64,000 bases of DNA from Kribbella italica (GTDB lineage Bacteria > Actinomycetota > Actinomycetes > Propionibacteriales > Kribbellaceae). Position 1 is the first letter of the stretch. Each line of letters starts with the position of its first letter. The notes beneath the pieces were generated by a model. The model had not been told where the DNA came from, made no database searches, and saw only the letters and a list, made by a program, of their open reading frames with translations. The position numbers and the translations under genes were made by a program. The DNA is taken from NCBI RefSeq assembly GCF_014205135.1, contig NZ_JACHMY010000001.1, positions 4,960,001-5,024,000 on the forward strand, read 5' to 3'. This document shows, one piece after another, positions 33,568-42,183 of this stretch.

Positions 33568-34703
33568 CGGACTACGACTGCTAGGGCAGTGAGGGCCAGT
33601 AGTCCGGTCAGCCAGGTCACGGCGGTAGTGCCCAGGTGGTCGACCACTCGGCCGCCACTGAAGGCGCCCAGAGCTATGGCTCCGTTGAAGACTCCCACCA
33701 GGAGTGCAGATGAGGCCTCGGGCGCGGTGGGAGCGGCGGCGTGGTTCCAGGCCTGCGTGGTGACCGTGGTGCCGCCGTACCCGAAGCCCCAGATCGCCAG
33801 CAGGACAAGGGCTCCGGGGACGGTGGTGCCGAGGAGGGGCATGGCGAGGACGGGCAGCGCGATCAGTGCGGCGATCACACCGAGCATGACGCGGTAGGAC
33901 TTGGCCGAGCCGGCTACGAAGTTCCCGGTGACGCCTGCAACGCCGTACGCGAGCAGCAGGGTGCCGACGAGCGAGGGGCCGAGCCCGTCCAGCATGGGAC
34001 GGATGTAGGTGTACGCCGAGAAGTGGGCGGTGACCAGGAGCGCGACCAGGACGAGTCCTACTCGTACCTGCTTGATGCGCAGGGCTGCTGAGACATCTGC
34101 GAGGCGTACGGCGGCGGCGGCGGGCAGGGGTGGGAGGAGTGCGGCGATCGCTGCCGCCAGCACCAGGGACAGGATGCCGATCGAGGCGAAGGCCCAGCGC
34201 CAGCCGACCAGCTCGCCGACGTACGCGGCGGCGGGGATGCCGAGGACGGAGGCGATGCCGATGCCGCTGAAGATCAGTGAGGTCGCCGGGCCGACCGACT
34301 GCGGTGGGACCAGGCGCGAGGCAAGCCCGACGGTCAGCAGCCAGACACCACCCATCGAGACGCCGGTGAGGATGCGGGCAGCGATCAGTACGCCGTACGT
34401 GGGTGACCAGGCCGCCAGCAGGCTGGCACCGGCCAGCAGGAGCATCAGCCCGACCAGCACGGCTCGGCGGTCCACCTTGCCCAGGAGCAGCGGGAGAACT
34501 GGTGAGCTCGCGGCTGCGACCAGGCCGGTCACGGTGAGGGTCAGGCCGGCGGTGCCCTCACTCACGCCGAGCGACGCTCCGATCGGGGTCAGCAGGCCGA
34601 CCGGGAGCATCTCGGCAGTGACGACGGTGAACACGGTGACCGCCATCGTCACGGCCGCGGCCCAGCCTTCGGTCCGAGTCTCGTCGACGCACAGGGTTGT
34701 CAT
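33498..34703 (-). CDS. MFS transporter (DHA1, sugar/drug efflux type)
   Basis: A 401-residue 12-helix transporter of the DHA1 family resembling AraJ/YdhP exporters: TAEMLPVGLLTPIGASLGVSEGTAGLTLTVTGLVAA in helices 1-2, RILTGVSMGGVWLLTVGLASRLV in helix 4, and GFGYGGTTVTTQAWN in the C-terminal half. I start at the ATG at 34703 (MTTLCVDETR). An earlier frame start at 34793 would run through the divergent intergenic region. It is divergent from the LysR gene, its likely regulator. Its last 23 codons overlap the R2lox gene. Confidence 0.85.
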   Translation of the reverse strand: MTTLCVDETRTEGWAAAVTMAVTVFTVVTAEMLPVGLLTPIGASLGVSEGTAGLTLTVTGLVAAASSPVLPLLLGKVDRRAVLVGLMLLLAGASLLAAWSPTYGVLIAARILTGVSMGGVWLLTVGLASRLVPPQSVGPATSLIFSGIGIASVLGIPAAAYVGELVGWRWAFASIGILSLVLAAAIAALLPPLPAAAAVRLADVSAALRIKQVRVGLVLVALLVTAHFSAYTYIRPMLDGLGPSLVGTLLLAYGVAGVTGNFVAGSAKSYRVMLGVIAALIALPVLAMPLLGTTVPGALVLLAIWGFGYGGTTVTTQAWNHAAAPTAPEASSALLVGVFNGAIALGAFSGGRVVDHLGTTAVTWLTGLLALTALAVVVRHRTAASAAESSAPKSSSSFSGE

Positions 34704-34791
34704 GGTTCCAGCCAACGGGACCTGCTGGACGGGAACAACGACGATGTGGTCATCCTTGGAGTAGTCACACTCATCGATCGAGGAGGCCGTC

Positions 34792-35673
34792 ATCAGCCTG
34801 GAGCTCCGTGAGCTGGAGTGCTTCCTGGTCCTGGCCGAGGAGCTGCACTTCGGGCGGACGGCCGAGCGGCTCTACCTGACCCAGAGCCGGGTCAGCCAGC
34901 TGCTGCGTGCCCTCGAACGCCGGATCGGCGGCCGGCTGGTCGAGCGGACCAGTCGGCGCGTGTCGCTGACGCCGCTCGGGCAGGAGTTCCTGGAGTCGCT
35001 GCGTCCGGCGTACGCCGCGTTGGAGCGGGTGGTCGCGACCACGCAGGAGACGGCCGCCGGTGGTGGCGGGCAGCTGCGGATCGGCTTCCAGGGCACGGCG
35101 AACGACAACATCCTGGCGGCCGTCGCCGTCTTCCAGGAGGAGCACCCGTGCTGCCTGATCGAGGTGACGGAGCTGCCGCTCAACGATCCGTTCGGGGCGT
35201 TGCGGCGCGGTGAGGTCGACAGCGCGGTGGTGCTGCTGCCGGTCGCCGAGGACGATCTCATCCTCGGGCCGGTCTTCTCGGAGCAGCCGCAGACGCTGAC
35301 CGTCTCGGTGAAGCACCCGCTGGCCGGCCGGTCGCTGCTCGATGTCGAGGACCTCGCCGGCACCGTGCTGATCTCGGTCGCGTCACCTGCGCCTGGCTAC
35401 TGGCGCCAGGCCCAGGCACCGACGCAGACGCCCTCAGGTGCGCTCGTTAGGCGCGGCCCTGAGGTCCGCACGCTGCAGGAGGGGCTGTCGATGATCGCCG
35501 CGAACCGCGGCGGCATGCTGCTGTGCCGGCCGACCGCCGAGCAGAACCAGCGCACCGACATCGTGCACATCCCGATCACGGGGCTGCCGGACTCGGCGCT
35601 GGGTCTGGTCTGGCGGCGCGGCGAGGAAACCCCGTCCCTGAAGGCTTTCGCGGCCGCACTGATGGGCGACTAG
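34792..35673 (+). CDS. LysR family regulator with a non-canonical start codon
   Basis: About 293 residues. LELRELECFLVLAEELHFGRTAERLYLTQSRVSQLLRALERRIGGRLVER is a textbook LysR HTH, and the effector domain follows (QLRIGFQGTANDNILAAVAVFQEEHP, EVRTLQEGLSMIAANRGGMLL). No ATG, GTG or TTG exists in frame between the upstream stop (34762) and GTG 34960, which lies after the HTH. A perfect AGGAGG at 34781-34786 sits 5 bases before ATC at 34792 (ATC AGC CTG GAG CTC), exactly where an ATG would be expected. So initiation is at ATC or the CTG at 34798, or the start codon has been lost by mutation. It is divergent from the MFS gene. Confidence 0.8.
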   Translation: MSLELRELECFLVLAEELHFGRTAERLYLTQSRVSQLLRALERRIGGRLVERTSRRVSLTPLGQEFLESLRPAYAALERVVATTQETAAGGGGQLRIGFQGTANDNILAAVAVFQEEHPCCLIEVTELPLNDPFGALRRGEVDSAVVLLPVAEDDLILGPVFSEQPQTLTVSVKHPLAGRSLLDVEDLAGTVLISVASPAPGYWRQAQAPTQTPSGALVRRGPEVRTLQEGLSMIAANRGGMLLCRPTAEQNQRTDIVHIPITGLPDSALGLVWRRGEETPSLKAFAAALMGD

Positions 35674-35699
35674 ATCTTTGTCGACATGTCGCCGCCTGA

Positions 35700-37325
35700 T
35701 TAGTTGGTGAGTCCCAACAGTTCGACGGACCGCTCGCGCATCTCGACCTTGCGGATCTTGCCGGTGATCGTCATCGGGAAGTCGTCGACGAGCAGCACGT
35801 AGCGCGGGATCTTGTAGCGGGCCAGCTTGCCGGTGGCGAAGTCGCGCACGGCGTCGGCGTCCAGCGGATCCGCGCCGTCCTTGAGCTTGATCCAGGCGCA
35901 CAACTCCTCGCCGTACTTGGCGTCCGGGACGCCGACCACCTGGACGTCGGCGATCGACGGGTGGGTGTAGAGGAACTCCTCGATCTCCCGCGGGTACACG
36001 TTCTCGCCCCCGCGGATGACCATGTCCTTGATCCGGCCGACGATGTTCACGTACCCGTCGTCGCGCATCGTCGCGAGGTCGCCGGTGTGCATCCAGCGGG
36101 CCCGGTCGATCGCCTCGGCGGTCTTCTCGTCGTCGTCCCAGTAGCCGAGCATCACCGAGTACCCACGGGTGCACAGCTCGCCCGGCTCACCCCGCGGTAC
36201 GACGAGGCCGCTGGCGGGATCGACGAGCTTCACCTCGACATGCGGCATCACCTGACCGACGGTCGACGTCCGCCGGTCGAGGTCGTCGTCGCGGCGGGTC
36301 TGCGTGGACACCGGCGACGTCTCGGTCATGCCGTAGCAGATCGCGACCTCGGCCATGTGCATGTCGGCGACGCACCGCTTCATCACCTCGATCGGGCACG
36401 GCGACCCGGCCATCACACCGGTGCGCAACGAGCTCAGGTCGTAGTCGGCGAAGTCCGGCAGCCCGAGCTCGGCGATGAACATCGTCGGTACGCCGTACAG
36501 GCCGGTGCAGCGCTCGTCCTGGACGGCCTGCAGCGTCGCCGCCGGGTCGAAGGCGGGCGCCGGGATCACCATGCACGCGCCGTGCGTGGTGCAGCCGAGG
36601 TTGGCCATCACCATGCCGAAGCAGTGGTAGAAGGGCACCGGGATGCAGAGCCGGTCCTCGGTGGTGAAGCCGATCGTCTCGGTGACGAAGTACCCGTTGT
36701 TGAGGATGTTGTGGTGCGAAAGCGTTGCCCCCTTGGGGAAACCGGTCGTGCCCGACGTGTACTGGATGTTGATCGGGTCGTCGAAGCTCAACTCCGCCTC
36801 TCGCGCGGCCAGTTGCTCGTCGGTCGTCCCGCCGGCCGCGGCGACGACGGCGTCCCAGTCCGGCGTACCGATGTAGACGGTGTCCTCGAGGGCCGCGCAG
36901 TCACCGCGGACCTCGTCGACCATCGCCCGGTAGTCGCTGGTCTTGAACTCGGTCGCCGAGATCAGCAGCCGCACGCCGGACTGGTTCAGCGCGTACGACA
37001 GCTCGTGCGTGCGGTACGCCGGGTTGATGTTCACCAGAATCGCGCCGATCGTTGCCGTCGCGTACTGCGTGATCGTCCACTCGGCGCAGTTCGGCGCCCA
37101 GATGCCGACCCGGTCGCCCGTGCGGATCCCCCGCGCCAGCAGGCCTTTCGCGAAGGTGTCGACGGCAACACCGAACTCGGCGTACGTCCAGCGCCGGCCC
37201 GAGGCGACCTCGACCAGCGCCTCCTGCCCGCCGTACGCGGCGACGGTCCGGCGCAGGTTCGCGCCGATCGTCTCGCCCAGCAACGCAACGTCGGACACTC
37301 CGGACGCATAAGAAGGCACACCCAT
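35700..37325 (-). CDS. Fatty-acyl-CoA synthetase (AMP-binding family)
   Basis: A 541-residue adenylate-forming ligase. Core motifs: phosphate-binding YTSGTTGFPKGATLSH at about residue 190, adenine-binding CYGMTETSPVS at about residue 335, the hinge Asp region YVNIVGRIKDMVIRGGENVYPREIEEFL and the catalytic Lys in PMTITGKIRKVEMRE near the end. This is the medium/long-chain acyl-CoA synthetase pattern. The start ATG at 37325 (MGVPSYASG) follows a GGAG. Its coding region is intact and separate from the IS element, which begins 118 bp upstream of its start. Confidence 0.92.
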   Translation of the reverse strand: MGVPSYASGVSDVALLGETIGANLRRTVAAYGGQEALVEVASGRRWTYAEFGVAVDTFAKGLLARGIRTGDRVGIWAPNCAEWTITQYATATIGAILVNINPAYRTHELSYALNQSGVRLLISATEFKTSDYRAMVDEVRGDCAALEDTVYIGTPDWDAVVAAAGGTTDEQLAAREAELSFDDPINIQYTSGTTGFPKGATLSHHNILNNGYFVTETIGFTTEDRLCIPVPFYHCFGMVMANLGCTTHGACMVIPAPAFDPAATLQAVQDERCTGLYGVPTMFIAELGLPDFADYDLSSLRTGVMAGSPCPIEVMKRCVADMHMAEVAICYGMTETSPVSTQTRRDDDLDRRTSTVGQVMPHVEVKLVDPASGLVVPRGEPGELCTRGYSVMLGYWDDDEKTAEAIDRARWMHTGDLATMRDDGYVNIVGRIKDMVIRGGENVYPREIEEFLYTHPSIADVQVVGVPDAKYGEELCAWIKLKDGADPLDADAVRDFATGKLARYKIPRYVLLVDDFPMTITGKIRKVEMRERSVELLGLTN

Positions 37326-37381
37326 GGCGCCATAGTGACTCCGCGGTAGCAACGCGACAACCCCCTTCGGCCTGTCGCGGA

Positions 37382-37387
37382 TACACT
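37382..37387 (+). promoter_or_regulatory. -10 element of the endonuclease gene, stranded by the IS
   Basis: TACACT lies 10 bp before the LexA box and would place transcription initiation at about 37394, with the SOS box just downstream. A ribosome site GAAGG follows at 37416-37420, 8 bases before the left copy of the GTG start codon at 37429. No confident -35 is visible. Confidence 0.45.
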
Positions 37388-37397
37388 AGCAGCAGAG

Positions 37398-37413
37398 TCG
37401 AACACGTGTTCGA
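37398..37413. promoter_or_regulatory. LexA (SOS) box
   Basis: TCGAACACGTGTTCGA is a perfect 16-bp palindrome matching the actinobacterial LexA consensus TCGAAC-N4-GTTCGA. It would have controlled the Mrr-type endonuclease gene that now lies 1.5 kb away across the inserted IS. The only other nearby gene start, that of the acyl-CoA synthetase, lies 73 bp away and points the other way. Confidence 0.8.
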
Positions 37414-37427
37414 GTGAAGGCGAACAG

Positions 37428-37442
37428 GGTGTGGACGGCAAG
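37428..37442 (+). repeat. Target-site duplication, left copy
   Basis: GGTGTGGACGGCAAG directly abuts the left end of the IS and is repeated exactly at 38901-38915. It contains the GTG that was the original start codon of the endonuclease gene. Confidence 0.9.
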
Positions 37443-38900
37443 TGTTATGTCGCAGGACATAGGTGACGGATCCACATCAGGACATCGGTGACACTTTCGG
37501 GGATCTTGGTGGTGACACTTCGGTGAGTCGTCGGGGTCGGTGGTGTCCTGGCTCGGTCGACTCCGCGGGTGTCGAAGAATGAGCTTGTTGATCCTCGTGT
37601 CCGTCTCGCGATCGCACAGTGGCCGTCTAACGCTCCACGTGGGGCGGTGACGACCTTCTGTGCCGAGCACGGCATCTCGCGCAAGACGTTCTATGAGATC
37701 CGGCGGCGCAGCCTCACCGACGGGCCCGCGGCGGCGCTGGAGCCGAGATCGCGGCGACCGAAGTCGAGCCCGTCGAAGCTGGCCGATGAGGTCAAGCAGC
37801 AGGCGATCGGGGTCCGGGCTGCACTCGAGCAGTCCGGGCTGGACTGCGGCCCGATCAGCGTGCACGACAAGATGCACGCGATGGGCCTAGAGGTGGTGCC
37901 TTCGGTCGCGTCGCTGGCCAGGATCTTCCGCGAGGCCGGCGTGGCACGGCTGGAACCAAGGAAGAAGCCAAGGGCTGCGTGGCGCCGGTTCGTCTATCCG
38001 GCCCCGAACGCCTGCTGGCAGCTCGACGCCACCGAGTACGTGCTCACTCGCGGCCGCAAATGCGTGATCTTCCAGCTCATCGACGACCACTCCCGCTACG
38101 CGGTCGCTTCCCACGTCGCGTGGGGCGAGACCTCCGAGGCGGCGATCGTCGTGTTCGACAAGGCCGTGACCGCCTATGGCGTGCCCCAGCGGCTGTTGTC
38201 CGACAACGGATCGGCGCTCAACCCCTCGCGGCGCGGACTCCTTGGCCAGCTCGTCGTCCACCTGATGGCCCTAGGCGTCGAGCCGATCACCGGCAAGCCC
38301 TACAAACCAACCACCCAGGGCAAGAACGAACGCTTCCACCAGACCCTGTTCCGCTACCTCGACAAGCAGCCACTGGCCGCCGATCTGGCCCAGCTGCAGA
38401 CCCAGGTCGACGCCTTCGACCACATCTACAACACCCAGCGCCCCCACCAAGGACTGCCCGGCCGCATCACACCCCTGACCGCCTGGCAGGCCACCGAGAA
38501 GACCGAGGCACCCCGCCCCACCCGCGATCTGTTCCGCCGTCCCGTCACCCGGCCCCGACCCGCCCGGACACCGGTGCCTACCGACCTGCCCGACGGCACC
38601 GTCGTCAAGAAGCTGGCCAGCAACGGCGTCTTCATGCTGAACAAGGTCCAGTACATGGTCGACGGGCGACGAGGTTTCCAGCAGGTCCTCGTCATCACAG
38701 CCGGCGACAAGATCACCGTTGCCGACCTCGAAGGCGAGATCCTCATCGAGCACACCAGGCCCGCGCCCGGAGTGACCTACGTCGGCAACGGCCGCCCCAG
38801 CGGCCCACGCCAAACCTCTAAACCGTCACCGATGTCCTGACACATCCAGTGTCACCGATCTCCTGATCCAGAACTGTCACCCATGTCCTGAGACATCACA
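37443..38900 (+). mobile_element. Complete IS481-family insertion sequence (1458 bp)
   Basis: Ends begin TGT (37443) and finish ACA (38900). The terminal inverted repeats (left TGTTATGTCGCAGGACAT, right read on the minus strand TGTGATGTCTCAGGACAT) continue to GGTGAC, matching at about 22 of 25 positions. Each end carries iterated 16-bp sites at about 25-bp spacing, probably transposase-binding repeats: left 37452-37467 and 37477-37492; right 38825-38840, 38851-38866 and 38876-38891. It encodes one intact transposase and is flanked by an exact 15-bp duplication, consistent with recent insertion. Confidence 0.9.
37569..38840 (+). CDS. IS481 family transposase
   Basis: A 423-residue DDE transposase. 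N-terminal HTH (AVTTFCAEHGISRKTFYEIRRRSL), then the integrase core with catalytic residues in CWQLDATEYVLT (first Asp), RLLSDNGSALN (second Asp) and QGKNERFHQTLFRYL (Glu), with the 35-residue D-to-E spacing expected of IS481/IS3-like enzymes. The C-terminal 90 residues hold a short beta-rich extension (NGVFMLNKVQYMVDGRR). The frame is intact. The stop codon lies inside the innermost right-end binding repeat. GTG start at 37569 is without a strong ribosome site. Confidence 0.92.
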   Translation: MSKNELVDPRVRLAIAQWPSNAPRGAVTTFCAEHGISRKTFYEIRRRSLTDGPAAALEPRSRRPKSSPSKLADEVKQQAIGVRAALEQSGLDCGPISVHDKMHAMGLEVVPSVASLARIFREAGVARLEPRKKPRAAWRRFVYPAPNACWQLDATEYVLTRGRKCVIFQLIDDHSRYAVASHVAWGETSEAAIVVFDKAVTAYGVPQRLLSDNGSALNPSRRGLLGQLVVHLMALGVEPITGKPYKPTTQGKNERFHQTLFRYLDKQPLAADLAQLQTQVDAFDHIYNTQRPHQGLPGRITPLTAWQATEKTEAPRPTRDLFRRPVTRPRPARTPVPTDLPDGTVVKKLASNGVFMLNKVQYMVDGRRGFQQVLVITAGDKITVADLEGEILIEHTRPAPGVTYVGNGRPSGPRQTSKPSPMS

Positions 38901-38915
38901 GGTGTGGACGGCAAG
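38901..38915 (+). repeat. Target-site duplication, right copy
   Basis: Exact repeat of 37428-37442, immediately after the right IS end. The GTG at 38902 in this copy is now the first possible start codon of the endonuclease gene. Confidence 0.9.
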
Positions 38916-40464
38916 CAATGTCATGACCAACTCTGCGTCATCGGCGGTCGCAGAGCGTGAAGCCGCGCTTACGCTGGAGAAGGAGAGGTGTGAGGCCATG
39001 GGCTGGTCGGTGGATCGACATGCCCGCAGCGAGCGTCCGCCCGGACGTACGGCCGAGGCGGCGCAGCGGACCGCTGCGGCGCACGAGCGTGTCCGCCTGC
39101 TGGAGGGCGTCCTGGCTTCGGCGCTGGCCGAGGAAGTCCGCGGCACCGACCTGCAGACCCTGAAGCGGGCGCCGCGCCGGGCTCCGCCACGGCTGGCGAC
39201 GGCGGACCTGCAGCCGCACCCGGGCCCGGACTGGGCGGCGTTCCTACCGAGTCCACCAGGCCCGTTCGCGAGCTGGGTCGGTGGCAACAGGCGGTATGCC
39301 CGGCGATTGCGCGACGCCGAGGACAGGTTCGCCGAAGCCATCGAGCGGCACCGGCTGGCCGAGGAGGCCCGGCAGCTGCGGGTCGCCCGGGCGGTCCGGG
39401 AGCAGGCGGACCAGCAGCGCCGGCTGGACGAGGCGACTGCCGAGCAGCACACCCGCGTCGACGAGTACGAGCGGTGCGTGCGGGCCAAGGACCGGCGGGC
39501 GGTCAGCCGGTACTTCCAGAAGGCGCTGGACCGGACGGCCGAGCCGCTCGACTTCCCACGGCACCGGCGGGCCGGGTACGTGCCGGAGTCGACGCTGCTG
39601 GCACTCGAGTGGGACCTGCCGGACATCAGCGTGATCCCGCCGGCAGTTGCCTACCGCTACGACGAGGCCTCCGACGCCGTGCTCGCCGTACCGCGAGAGG
39701 AGCGCGAGCTGCGGTTGCTCTACCAGCAGCTTGTCGCGCAGTGCGCGCTGCGGGCGCTGCACCTGGTCTTCGCGCACGACCGGTACGGCGTGGTCGACAC
39801 CGTCGTCTTCAACGGGATGGTCGAGGCAGTCGACGCGGCCACCGGGCGGACGGTCCGGCCGTGCCTGATCACCCTGCGGGCCACGCGGGAGCAGTTCACC
39901 TCGCTGGTGCTCGACCAGCTCGACCCGGTCGCCTGTGTGCGGCACTACTTCGGTGCGGAGGTCTCCCGGCACCCGGAGGAGCTGCAGCCGGTCGAACCCG
40001 TGCTGGAGTTCGACCTGACCGACCCGCGCACGGTGGAGCCGGTCGACGTGGTCAGCGAGCTCGACAGCCGGCCGAACCTGCTGGACCTGAGCCCAGAGGA
40101 GTTCGAGCATCTGGTGCACAACCTGCTCACCCGGATGGGGCTGGAGACCCGGCTGTTTCGGCGGGGCAACGACGGCGGGATCGACTGCGTCGCGTACGAC
40201 CCGCGGCCGATCACCGGCGGCAAGTTCGTCGTCCAGGCCAAGCTCTACACGCGGACCGTGCCGCCCAGCGCCGTACGGGACCTGTTCGGCACCGTGGTCG
40301 ACGCCGGGGCGACGAAGGGGATCCTGATCACCACCAGCGGGTTCGGCCCGTCCAGCTACCAGTTCGCCAACGGCAAACCGCTGCAGCTGATCGACGGGAC
40401 CGGGCTGCTCGCGCTGTGCCACCAGCACGACATCCCGGCCCGTATCGTGCCGCGCGCTAGCTGA
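38902..40464 (+). CDS. Mrr-type restriction endonuclease-like protein, 5' region displaced by IS
   Basis: A 520-residue protein. Residues about 20-215 are charged and helical, with coiled-coil character (AEDRFAEAIERHRLAEEARQLRVARAVREQADQQRRLDEATAEQH). A middle domain follows, then a C-terminal Mrr_cat nuclease from about residue 395 (LSPEEFEHLVHNLLTRMGLETRLFRRGNDGGIDCVA...FVVQAKLY), with PD-(D/E)xK residues D (GGID) and QAK. Type IV Mrr-like enzymes cut modified or damaged DNA. The frame is intact, but the IS has separated it from its SOS promoter and Shine-Dalgarno. The remaining starts (GTG 38902, ATG 38923) lack ribosome sites. Confidence 0.85.
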   Translation: MWTASNVMTNSASSAVAEREAALTLEKERCEAMGWSVDRHARSERPPGRTAEAAQRTAAAHERVRLLEGVLASALAEEVRGTDLQTLKRAPRRAPPRLATADLQPHPGPDWAAFLPSPPGPFASWVGGNRRYARRLRDAEDRFAEAIERHRLAEEARQLRVARAVREQADQQRRLDEATAEQHTRVDEYERCVRAKDRRAVSRYFQKALDRTAEPLDFPRHRRAGYVPESTLLALEWDLPDISVIPPAVAYRYDEASDAVLAVPREERELRLLYQQLVAQCALRALHLVFAHDRYGVVDTVVFNGMVEAVDAATGRTVRPCLITLRATREQFTSLVLDQLDPVACVRHYFGAEVSRHPEELQPVEPVLEFDLTDPRTVEPVDVVSELDSRPNLLDLSPEEFEHLVHNLLTRMGLETRLFRRGNDGGIDCVAYDPRPITGGKFVVQAKLYTRTVPPSAVRDLFGTVVDAGATKGILITTSGFGPSSYQFANGKPLQLIDGTGLLALCHQHDIPARIVPRAS

Positions 40465-41398
40465 TCGGCGACTCGTAGACGTACAGCTCGGTCCCGTTGA
40501 CCTCTTCGCCGTCGTCCGGAGCGGTGAAGAGCCGGAGCTTCTTGCCCTCGACCTCCAGCGCCACCGGGTTGCGGGTGGCGCTGTGCCCGGCGGAGGAGAA
40601 CGCCGGGAACGGGATCTCGTGCAGGATCCGGTTGTCGTCCTTCAGATCGATCAGGGCCAGCCCGCCGAGCTCGTAGCCGCCACCGGTCGCCGTCGGCAGT
40701 CCGGTGACCCCGCCGCAGAGCTGCTTGCTCCGGCTGACGTAGTCACAGTCCTGGTAGTCCAGCAGGTGACTCTGGTTCGGCTGAGCGTCCAGCTGCTTGC
40801 CCGATGCCGTCCACTCGTACAGGGTCCGCGAGCCCCAGCTGACCCCGTGCACCCGGCCGGTACGGCGGTCGCGCACGACTCCGCCGACGTGGTCGCGGAC
40901 GCGGAACTGCTCGGTGACCCGGTAGGTCTTCGGGTTCACCTTGTAGACGATCGCCTTGCTGTTCGGCCGGTACTCCGCGGCCGGGACCCAGACGTTCTCG
41001 CCGTCGAAGTCGATCCCGCCCGGGTGGTACACCGTGCCCTCACCCAGCCGGATGTCCTTCTTCAGCCGGCCCTGGCGGTCGATCACGAGCAGGTGCCCGA
41101 TGCCCTTGCCCGGGCTCCGGTCGTATCCGTCCACCGGCACCGGGTATTTCACCGGCGCCTCCAGCACCTCCACGCTGGACAGGTAGATCAGGTCGCCGAC
41201 CAGCGCGAAGCCCTGCGGGTGGTACGTCGGGAACTTCAGCGGGATCTTGGCCACCTGCGTCCACGGCGTACTGCGGGTGGTCGCCTCGAAGGCCCTGGCG
41301 ACCTTGTCGTCGCGTCCGCCCGCCTCCGCCCCGGCAGTGGTCAGTCCGACGAGCAGTGCGCCCGCCATGACGGTGGCGAGCAAGGTCTTCCGGCGCAT
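40457..41398 (-). CDS. Secreted protein, probable DUF6454 / beta-propeller-like
   Basis: A 313-residue exported protein with an Sec signal peptide (MRRKTLLATVMAGALLVGLTTAGAEA). The mature part contains repeated beta-strand segments (YHPQGFALVGDLIYLSSVEV, GIGHLLVIDRQGRLKKDIRLGEGTVYHPGGIDFDGENVWVPAAEY, GGLALIDLKDDNRILHEIPFP), which suggest a six-bladed propeller-like fold. I think the family is DUF6454, but the name is uncertain. ATG at 41398 follows AGGGAGA. It overlaps the endonuclease gene end by 8 bp. Function is unknown. Confidence 0.75.
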   Translation of the reverse strand: MRRKTLLATVMAGALLVGLTTAGAEAGGRDDKVARAFEATTRSTPWTQVAKIPLKFPTYHPQGFALVGDLIYLSSVEVLEAPVKYPVPVDGYDRSPGKGIGHLLVIDRQGRLKKDIRLGEGTVYHPGGIDFDGENVWVPAAEYRPNSKAIVYKVNPKTYRVTEQFRVRDHVGGVVRDRRTGRVHGVSWGSRTLYEWTASGKQLDAQPNQSHLLDYQDCDYVSRSKQLCGGVTGLPTATGGGYELGGLALIDLKDDNRILHEIPFPAFSSAGHSATRNPVALEVEGKKLRLFTAPDDGEEVNGTELYVYESPIS

Positions 41399-41512
41399 GG
41401 TGGTCTCCCTGGGCGGTCTGGTGGTCCGGGCAGCATCTGCCCGGCCGGAGAAGGTCCGGCCGACACCAGCTGACCAGAGGCTGTGCGCCGGGTGAAGTGT
41501 CAGACTGCACGC

Positions 41513-42133
41513 ATGGACACTGGGATCACCGTCACCGGAACCGGTCAGGCCACCGCGCCGGCCGATCTGCTGCGTCTCACGCTCAGCGTCGGGCAGGACG
41601 CGCCCGACGTCGCCGACGCGGTCGCACAGGTCGCCGAACGCACCGCGTCCGTGATGGCCGCGCTGCTGGCCGAAGGCGTCGCCGCCGGCGACATCGCCAC
41701 CAGCTCCGTGTCCGTGCACCCGCAGTACGGCGAGTCGATGACCGTCACCGGCTACCGGGCCTCGCACTCGATGGCGGTGACCACACGCGACCTGACCGGC
41801 TTCGGCCGCCTGCTGAACGCCGCGGTCGCTGCCGTGGGCAACAGCCTGGGCCTGGACTTCCTGCAGTTCGACGTGGAGGACAAGGCCGCACTGGTCGACA
41901 AGGCCCGGCAACTCGCGTTCAAGCAGGCGCAACTGAAGGCCGAGCAGCTGGCGGAGCTGACCGGCCAGTCGATCGGCGGGATCGCGGCGGTCAGTGAGTC
42001 GCAGGGCTACGTCCCGCTGCGGGAGATGTCGGCCAAGGCGGCCAGCACCGGTGGCTTCGCTGCCGACATGGGAGTCAGCCCGGGCGAGCAGACCGTCGAC
42101 GTCACCGTCGAGGTCCGCTGGAACTGGGCCTGA
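41513..42133 (+). CDS. SIMPL (DUF541) domain protein
   Basis: A 206-residue protein with the SIMPL/DUF541 pattern: ITVTGTGQATAPADLLRLTLSVG at the N-terminus, VAQVAERTASVMAALLAEGVAAGDIATSSVSVHPQY in the middle and KARQLAFKQAQLKAEQLAELTGQSIGGIAAVSE towards the end. No signal peptide is present, unlike many secreted SIMPL proteins, so it is probably cytosolic. ATG at 41513 gives the natural domain start. Function of the family is poorly defined. Confidence 0.85.
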   Translation: MDTGITVTGTGQATAPADLLRLTLSVGQDAPDVADAVAQVAERTASVMAALLAEGVAAGDIATSSVSVHPQYGESMTVTGYRASHSMAVTTRDLTGFGRLLNAAVAAVGNSLGLDFLQFDVEDKAALVDKARQLAFKQAQLKAEQLAELTGQSIGGIAAVSESQGYVPLREMSAKAASTGGFAADMGVSPGEQTVDVTVEVRWNWA

Positions 42134-42183
42134 GTCCAACTGACAGTCGGCCGTTGGTGAAGTCGACGGCAACACGGCGCATC

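Noticed and set aside
37323..37443. IS insertion disrupting the acyl-CoA synthetase
   Set aside because: The ligase start codon is 118 bp away from the IS end and its frame and upstream sequence are intact.
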